Positions 60,170 through 64,000 of a stretch of 64,000 bases of DNA are shown one piece after another; positions within the stretch are counted from its first letter, which is position 1, and each line of letters begins with the position of its first letter. The notes beneath the pieces were generated by a model. It ran no database searches and was not told the DNA's origin. It worked only from the letters and a program-made list of their open reading frames with translations. The position numbers were made by a program, and so were the translations under genes. The stretch comes from Ruminococcoides sp052118065 (GTDB lineage Bacteria > Bacillota > Clostridia > Oscillospirales > Acutalibacteraceae): the NCBI GenBank assembly GCA_052118065.1, contig JBQKHY010000005.1, positions 1-64,000 of the forward strand, given 5' to 3'.

Positions 60170-61174
60170 TTATTTGTGATTATAAAGATTATTTACATCA
60201 GCAAGTTTCTTTGCATATTCATCAGCTACAAATTGTGGTGAAATAATCTTCACACTGTCACCAAAACCAAATAACCAACCAAAGAACTGAGGACTTAAAT
60301 CAACCTTAGTGGTTACAAAGAAGCTTTCCTCATCAGCCTTCGAGATAAAAACATTCTTGCCAAATCTATCCATAACAACACCGATAAGGTCGTTTCTAAA
60401 CAGTAGTTTAACCTCTACTTCATCACCACCGAACATACCAAAAACTTTCTTTGCATATGTAGCCGGATCACACTTTTTCTCTATGCCTTTTTTATCAATC
60501 TTTTCATCAAAGACTTCTATTTGAGCCATCTTATCAACACGATAGTGCTTTATCTTGCTATCCTTACTGTCGTAACCGATAAGATAATAATTTTCATCAT
60601 CAATAGCCAAAAACAGTGGTGAAATCTTGTACAGTTTATCTTTCTTCCTGAGAAGTGCTTTTGACTTTGTATTAAAGTCAACTACCCAATGGTAATAATT
60701 GAAAGTGATTTTTTTACCCTCATTAATAGCCTTGTGGATATTGTCTGTATTGTGGTAAATCTTCTCATTCATAGACTTTACACGATTTGCTACAACAACC
60801 TGTCTTTGAAGTTCTTTACCCTCATACTCTGAAGTCAGACTTTCCAACTTTTTAATTAGCTGAACACTTTTCTTCTCGGTAATATATTTACTGCTTTGGA
60901 TAGAATCCACAAGTAGCTTTAATTCAGGCAATTCAAAGGTTCTGCCAAGTAGTTTATAGGAAACATCCTTGCTTTTATATTTATTAATATCAATGCCAAA
61001 TTCCTGCAAAGTCTTTATATCCCTATAAACTGTCTTTCTCTCTACCTCAATGTCATTTTTCTCTAAATAATCAATAATTTCATAAACATTCATACCATGG
61101 TCTTCATCTGTTTTTTCATAAAACATTTTAAGAAGATACAGTAGCTTTTGCCTATGATTTTCACTTCTTGCCAT
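60170..61174 (-). CDS. WYL-domain transcriptional regulator
   Basis: 334 residues. An N-terminal winged HTH (NVYEIIDYLEKNDIEVERKT, then VYRDIKTLQEFGIDI) is followed by a helical linker. The WYL domain starts at about residue 155 (KITFNYYHWVVDFN, then KISPLFLAIDDENYYLIGYD and KHYRVDKMAQIEV). A C-terminal WCX-type segment completes it. WYL regulators sense nucleic acid or nucleotide ligands. It sits 12 bases after the AEC transporter gene and is the best candidate to bind the two GTCCCA palindromes of its own operon. Confidence 0.88.
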   Translation of the reverse strand: MARSENHRQKLLYLLKMFYEKTDEDHGMNVYEIIDYLEKNDIEVERKTVYRDIKTLQEFGIDINKYKSKDVSYKLLGRTFELPELKLLVDSIQSSKYITEKKSVQLIKKLESLTSEYEGKELQRQVVVANRVKSMNEKIYHNTDNIHKAINEGKKITFNYYHWVVDFNTKSKALLRKKDKLYKISPLFLAIDDENYYLIGYDSKDSKIKHYRVDKMAQIEVFDEKIDKKGIEKKCDPATYAKKVFGMFGGDEVEVKLLFRNDLIGVVMDRFGKNVFISKADEESFFVTTKVDLSPQFFGWLFGFGDSVKIISPQFVADEYAKKLADVNNLYNHK

Positions 61175-61186
61175 AGAAACATCCCC

Positions 61187-62116
61187 TTATGCAAACATCT
61201 GTGAAATAGCAACAATAGTCGGCATTGTCACAATAGATGCAAGTGTTGTAGCAGAAACCAAGCTAACTGAAAGAGGTACATCTCTGTCATACTTTGTAGC
61301 AAACATTGTAGTTGTTGCTGCCGATGGTGCTGAAGTTGCAATAACTGTTGCCACAAGCATATTGCCCCTTACACCAAAGAGATAAAGCAAGAATAAGGAA
61401 ACTAAAGGTATTGCCACTAACCTTACACCTATACAGAGATAACTGTACTTATCGGTAAACATACTTTTCAGTGAAGTGTTTGCAAGTTGACAACCAATAA
61501 TAATCATAGGTATAGGAGTGTTTAATGCACCTAAATAATCAATTGGTGAATAAAGAATAGTTGGCAACTGAATGTGGAAAACCCATAGTAAAATTGCAAT
61601 AACAACACCTACAATTCCGGGATTGGTAATCAGCTTTTTAAGGCTAAGTTCCTTTTTGTCACCACCCATTGTTACAAGACCGTAGGTCCAAATAAATATG
61701 TTAAATACTGCAACATAAATCGCACCGTAAAACACACCGTCATTGCCTAAAATAGCCTTTTGAAGTGGCAAACTCATAAACCCACAGTTAGAGAAAATAC
61801 TGCCAACCCTAAGGACAACCTTCTTTGCCTGATCTTTGTTCCTAAAAATAAGAGTACAAACCACTATACTGCCAATATGAATTATTGCAACCGACAAAAT
61901 CATAACAAGCATATTAACCAGCTTATCACTTGTAAATTTGCAATTTTGGAATGACACAATAATAACACATGGTGTTGCTACATAAAGGGCAATATTTGTT
62001 AAACTTTTTATGGATTTGTCACTTATTAATTTAGCCTTTTTGCATACAAGACCAACACCGATAAGTATAAACAAAACCACTACTTGCTGACCTACAGTTA
62101 AGAAATTACTTATCAT
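61187..62116 (-). CDS. AEC-family (auxin efflux carrier-like) transporter
   Basis: 309 residues with ten membrane segments. CKKAKLISDKSIKSLTNIAL near the start, NCGFMSLPLQKAILGNDGVF in the middle, and ATVIATSAPSAATTTMFATK in the second half, all typical of AEC proteins. Members export or import small organic acids and similar solutes; the substrate is unknown. The start codon overlaps the stop of the Nif11-like gene (ATGA). Confidence 0.88.
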   Translation of the reverse strand: MISNFLTVGQQVVVLFILIGVGLVCKKAKLISDKSIKSLTNIALYVATPCVIIVSFQNCKFTSDKLVNMLVMILSVAIIHIGSIVVCTLIFRNKDQAKKVVLRVGSIFSNCGFMSLPLQKAILGNDGVFYGAIYVAVFNIFIWTYGLVTMGGDKKELSLKKLITNPGIVGVVIAILLWVFHIQLPTILYSPIDYLGALNTPIPMIIIGCQLANTSLKSMFTDKYSYLCIGVRLVAIPLVSLFLLYLFGVRGNMLVATVIATSAPSAATTTMFATKYDRDVPLSVSLVSATTLASIVTMPTIVAISQMFA

Positions 62117-62400
62117 TTCATTCCCTCCAATGATGCGAAAAACATATCATAGGCATCGTCCCATCCGTCAATAGAACAAACACCACCACCGTTTACAGAA
62201 CGCATCTTAGAGTCATTCATTTCTTGACCGTAAGCAAAAAGCTCACCAAGATAAATTTCATATCCAAGGCTAACACAAGTGTCACAAAAACACTTCATAG
62301 GGTCCTCTGAATTCTTAGTTTCCAGTAGCTTATTTCTTAAATTTTCATCCTTACTTGCATCTTCAAGTAACCGTTGTAGCTTTTCTTCCACTACTTTCAT
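62113..62400 (-). CDS. Nif11-like leader peptide protein (possible RiPP precursor)
   Basis: 95 residues. The leader region has helical LQRLLEDASKDENLRNKLLE, then a CVSLGYEIYLGELFAYGQEM block and MRSVNGGG at about 66-73. This is the layout of Nif11-type leaders that end in a double glycine. The remaining 22 residues (VCSIDGWDDAYDMFFASLEG, then MK) would be the core, with one Cys, Ser and aromatic residues. AGGAG precedes the ATG. The stop overlaps the start of the AEC transporter. No maturase or peptidase-transporter is adjacent. It could also be a non-modified small protein. Confidence 0.65.
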   Translation of the reverse strand: MKVVEEKLQRLLEDASKDENLRNKLLETKNSEDPMKCFCDTCVSLGYEIYLGELFAYGQEMNDSKMRSVNGGGVCSIDGWDDAYDMFFASLEGMK

Positions 62401-62417
62401 CTCCTATATAATATCAC

Positions 62418-62450
62418 ATTAACTGTCCCAAAAATGGGACTTATCTTTTA
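62418..62450 (-). promoter_or_regulatory. palindromic regulatory repeat, copy 2
   Basis: 33 bases identical to 60104-60136, centred on GTCCCA-AAAA-TGGGAC (62425-62440). It lies 15-40 bases downstream of the -10 box in the leader of the Nif11-like operon. Confidence 0.75.
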
Positions 62451-62462
62451 CATTTCACTACT

Positions 62463-62491
62463 ATTATATAATTTTTACAATAGATTTGCAA
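62463..62491 (-). promoter_or_regulatory. promoter of the Nif11-AEC-WYL operon
   Basis: Minus strand TTGCAA (62486-62491), 17 bp, TATAAT (62463-62468). Confidence 0.75.
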
Positions 62492-62664
62492 TTTTTCGTT
62501 AAAGCCACCTAAATTCTCCCATAAATTTGTTGCACTATGAATAACAAATGAAAGATTTTTGTTGATAACTACTGAAATCGACAAAATCTTTTGTAACAAT
62601 TGTGCAAACGAACATTTTACAAAACAACATATCTGTACAGATTTCCGAATTTTGCCACAACAAA

Positions 62665-62693
62665 TTGACTTAACATTGTAAAAATCTTATAAT
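62665..62693 (+). promoter_or_regulatory. promoter of the Lys/Ala-rich protein gene
   Basis: TTGACT (62665-62670), 17 bp, TATAAT (62688-62693). The rest of 62492-62664 holds no recognised feature. Confidence 0.75.
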
Positions 62694-62744
62694 TTTAACA
62701 TAAGGCATATTACTGCCGTATATATTGAAAGAAGGTTTTTCATA

Positions 62745-63353
62745 ATGGCAACAAAAAAGAATACAGCCTCTAAGGCAGTAAAGGCTACTACAACTACTGC
62801 AAAGGCTGACGCAAAAACAGAAAAGGTAGCTACAGTTGCTACTAAGGCTACTGAAAAGGTAACTGCTCCTGTTAAGGCAGAAGCTACTAAGAAAGTAGAA
62901 ACAAAGACAGTTGAAACTAAGGTTGAACCAAAGGCTACTACAGAAGTTAAGGCTGAACCTAAGAAAGCTGAAAAGGTAGAAGAAAAGAAAGTAGAAAAGG
63001 TTGCAGAAAAAGCACCTGCAAAGAAAGCTACTGCTAAAAAGACTACTACTAAGAAAACAGCTACTAAGAAAACTACAGCTAAGACACCTACAAAGAAGAT
63101 TACAGAAAAGACTCCTTCAAAGAGAGTTCCTTCAGCTAAGAAAGAAGAAGCTCCTGCAAAGGTAGAAACTGCTGTAAAGGTATTTGTTGAATATAACGGT
63201 GCTCAGGTTGCTCTTGCAGATGTTATCAACAATGTTAAGATTGTTAACGGTAAAGACGCAAAGGAAATCACTATATATCTAAAGCCTGAAGAACAGAAAG
63301 CATATTTTGTTGCTGATGGCGAAGCAAAAGAAATGGATGTTTTCTTCTGCTAA
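62745..63353 (+). CDS. Lys/Ala/Thr-rich histone H1-like protein with DUF6465-type C-terminal domain
   Basis: 202 residues. The first 145 are low complexity, built of Lys, Ala, Thr and Glu with KKTTTKKTATKKTTAK-like repeats as in bacterial histone H1-like proteins. The last 60 (VKVFVEYNGAQVALADVINN, then VKIVNGKDAKEITIYLKPEE) form a small folded domain that I assign to DUF6465. The basic tail may bind nucleic acid or acidic polymers. GAAGG precedes the ATG. Single gene with its own promoter and terminator. Confidence 0.8.
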   Translation: MATKKNTASKAVKATTTTAKADAKTEKVATVATKATEKVTAPVKAEATKKVETKTVETKVEPKATTEVKAEPKKAEKVEEKKVEKVAEKAPAKKATAKKTTTKKTATKKTTAKTPTKKITEKTPSKRVPSAKKEEAPAKVETAVKVFVEYNGAQVALADVINNVKIVNGKDAKEITIYLKPEEQKAYFVADGEAKEMDVFFC

Positions 63354-63373
63354 TTTTAAATAGCTATTTACTT

Positions 63374-63405
63374 AAACCACTTGTATTTATGCAAGTGGTT
63401 TTTCT
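63374..63405 (+). terminator. terminator of the Lys/Ala-rich protein gene
   Basis: A perfect 10-bp stem AAACCACTTG/CAAGTGGTTT, then TTCTTTTGTTTT. Confidence 0.9.
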
Positions 63406-63428
63406 TTTGTTTTTAACATAATTTTTCA

Positions 63429-63458
63429 TTGACAAGATTGTTTTATAAGGTGTACAAT
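63429..63458 (+). promoter_or_regulatory. mgtE promoter
   Basis: TTGACA (63429-63434), 18 bp, TACAAT (63453-63458). It places the transcript start near 63465, at the first base of the leader helix. Confidence 0.75.
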
Positions 63459-63463
63459 AATAG

Positions 63464-63652
63464 TAGCCCTAGTGGGCAAATTTTTATGTAATTGAGGTGA
63501 AATCGTGGACACTGGAGGTAGTTTAGGCTCGGTTCCCGGGAAAAGCACAAAGATGTTCTGTGGACTTCTAGGGTTCATAGATTTCTTTTAGATTTTTTCG
63601 GGGAAAGATTCTTTACTTTAACTAAAATTTAAATAAGAAAGGAGTTTTCCCC
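63464..63652 (+). promoter_or_regulatory. structured mgtE leader, riboswitch-like, class not assigned
   Basis: A leader of about 188 bases. AGCCCTAG (63465-63472) pairs with CTAGGGTT (63568-63575) and encloses about 95 bases with GGTGAAATCG, CGGTTCCCGGGAAAAGC and a CACA-N-TGTG hairpin. Downstream, GGGGAAA (63600-63606) pairs with TTTCCCC (63646-63652). That places the GGAG at 63641 in the loop side of the helix and the helix end against the ATG. This is the layout of a translational riboswitch. I do not recognise the M-box (ykoK) consensus in it. Confidence 0.6.
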
Positions 63653-64000
63653 ATGGAAACAACAAGTACTGTTACTTTGCAAGATACTATTGAAACTCTG
63701 CTAAAGAGCAAGAAGTATGCAACATTGCGTGACATACTTACAACAATGAATCCTGTGGATATTGCCGCAATTTTTGAAGAACTTCAAGATGAGAAAATGC
63801 CACTTCTCTACAGACTATTGCCAAAGGATATTGCTGCCGATACTTTCGTAGAAATGGATGACGAAACCCAGAAGTTTCTTATTCATTCACTAAGCGATAC
63901 TGAGCTTAAGGAAGTTTTGGACGATATGTTCCTTGATGATGTGGTTGATATGATTGAAGAAATGCCTGCTAATGTAGTTAAGCGTATTCTTCGTCAAAGC
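63653..64000 (+). CDS. mgtE: magnesium transporter MgtE, N-terminal part (cut by window end)
   Basis: The first 116 residues of a frame that stays open to the last base. LRDILTTMNPVDIAAIFEEL, LLYRLLPKDIAADTFVEMDD and ELKEVLDDMFLDDVVDMIEE form the acidic superhelical N domain of MgtE. That domain senses Mg(II) in the cytoplasm ahead of the CBS pair and the channel. CBS and membrane parts lie beyond the window. GGAG precedes the ATG. Confidence 0.92.
   Translation, partial: METTSTVTLQDTIETLLKSKKYATLRDILTTMNPVDIAAIFEELQDEKMPLLYRLLPKDIAADTFVEMDDETQKFLIHSLSDTELKEVLDDMFLDDVVDMIEEMPANVVKRILRQS

Noticed and set aside
63464..63652. M-box (ykoK) or cobalamin riboswitch
   Set aside because: GGTGAAATCG recalls part of a B12 aptamer by eye, but the remaining conserved boxes of either class are not found; left unassigned.

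Overview
The window looks like chromosomal DNA of a low-GC anaerobic Firmicute, most likely a Ruminococcus-like gut member of the Oscillospiraceae (Ruminococcaceae). The reasons are AT-rich sequence with strong Shine-Dalgarno sites and sigma-A promoters, a fermentative and iron-dependent gene set (FeoAAB, a 2-hydroxyacyl-CoA dehydratase type activase pair), a secreted GH13 amylase with a starch-binding-like module, several Ig-like (Big_2) surface proteins, and a Trp T-box. The species cannot be fixed from the sequence alone.

Layout. 1-5.0 kb: a 24-bp tandem repeat array, an XRE regulator, rpsO and pnp (each with a structured leader), and an ECF sigma/anti-sigma pair. 5.0-7.8 kb: a ComEA-like protein, a DHHW protein and a repeat-rich spacer. 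7.8-12.1 kb: a two-gene acyl-CoA dehydratase activase locus. 12.1-17.2 kb: two secreted proteins between long non-coding stretches of nested, near-identical MITE-like repeats. 17.2-22.5 kb: a second DHHW protein with a Nudix hydrolase, then an aminotransferase, trpS and a DegV protein. 22.5-26.5 kb: ferrous iron uptake (feoA, feoA, feoB, a Cys-rich FeoB partner, and an HMA protein) with a repeated TTAG-N6-CTAA operator. 26.5-33.5 kb: aroK-pyk-rlmA, htpG under CIRCE, a lipase-like protein and an EamA transporter. 33.6-39.8 kb: T-box plus trpEGDCBA without trpF. 39.8-49.4 kb: HAD phosphatase, amylase, two tandem GT-C-like membrane proteins, EamA transporter and a second HAD protein.

At 49397-51121 an intact 1,725-bp IS1595-family element carries a lincosamide nucleotidyltransferase gene of the lnu(C) type and closely resembles MTnSag1. 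It has 25-bp imperfect inverted repeats and a perfect 8-bp target duplication, and it sits at the 3' end of the HAD gene. Beyond it are an AAA ATPase and a binding-protein/peptidoglycan-binding fusion, an orphan 5S rRNA, and a Cfr/RlmN-like radical SAM gene bracketed by 24-bp direct repeats. Secreted Ig-like and L,D-transpeptidase proteins follow. A minus-strand operon of a Nif11-like (RiPP-precursor-like) peptide, an AEC transporter and a WYL regulator comes next, with a GTCCCA palindrome present twice. The window ends in a Lys/Ala-rich protein and the start of mgtE behind an unassigned structured leader.

The points most worth a second look are the Nif11-like peptide translationally coupled to an AEC transporter, the radical SAM gene between direct repeats, the resistance transposon, the mgtE leader, the iron operator series and the nested repeat elements.
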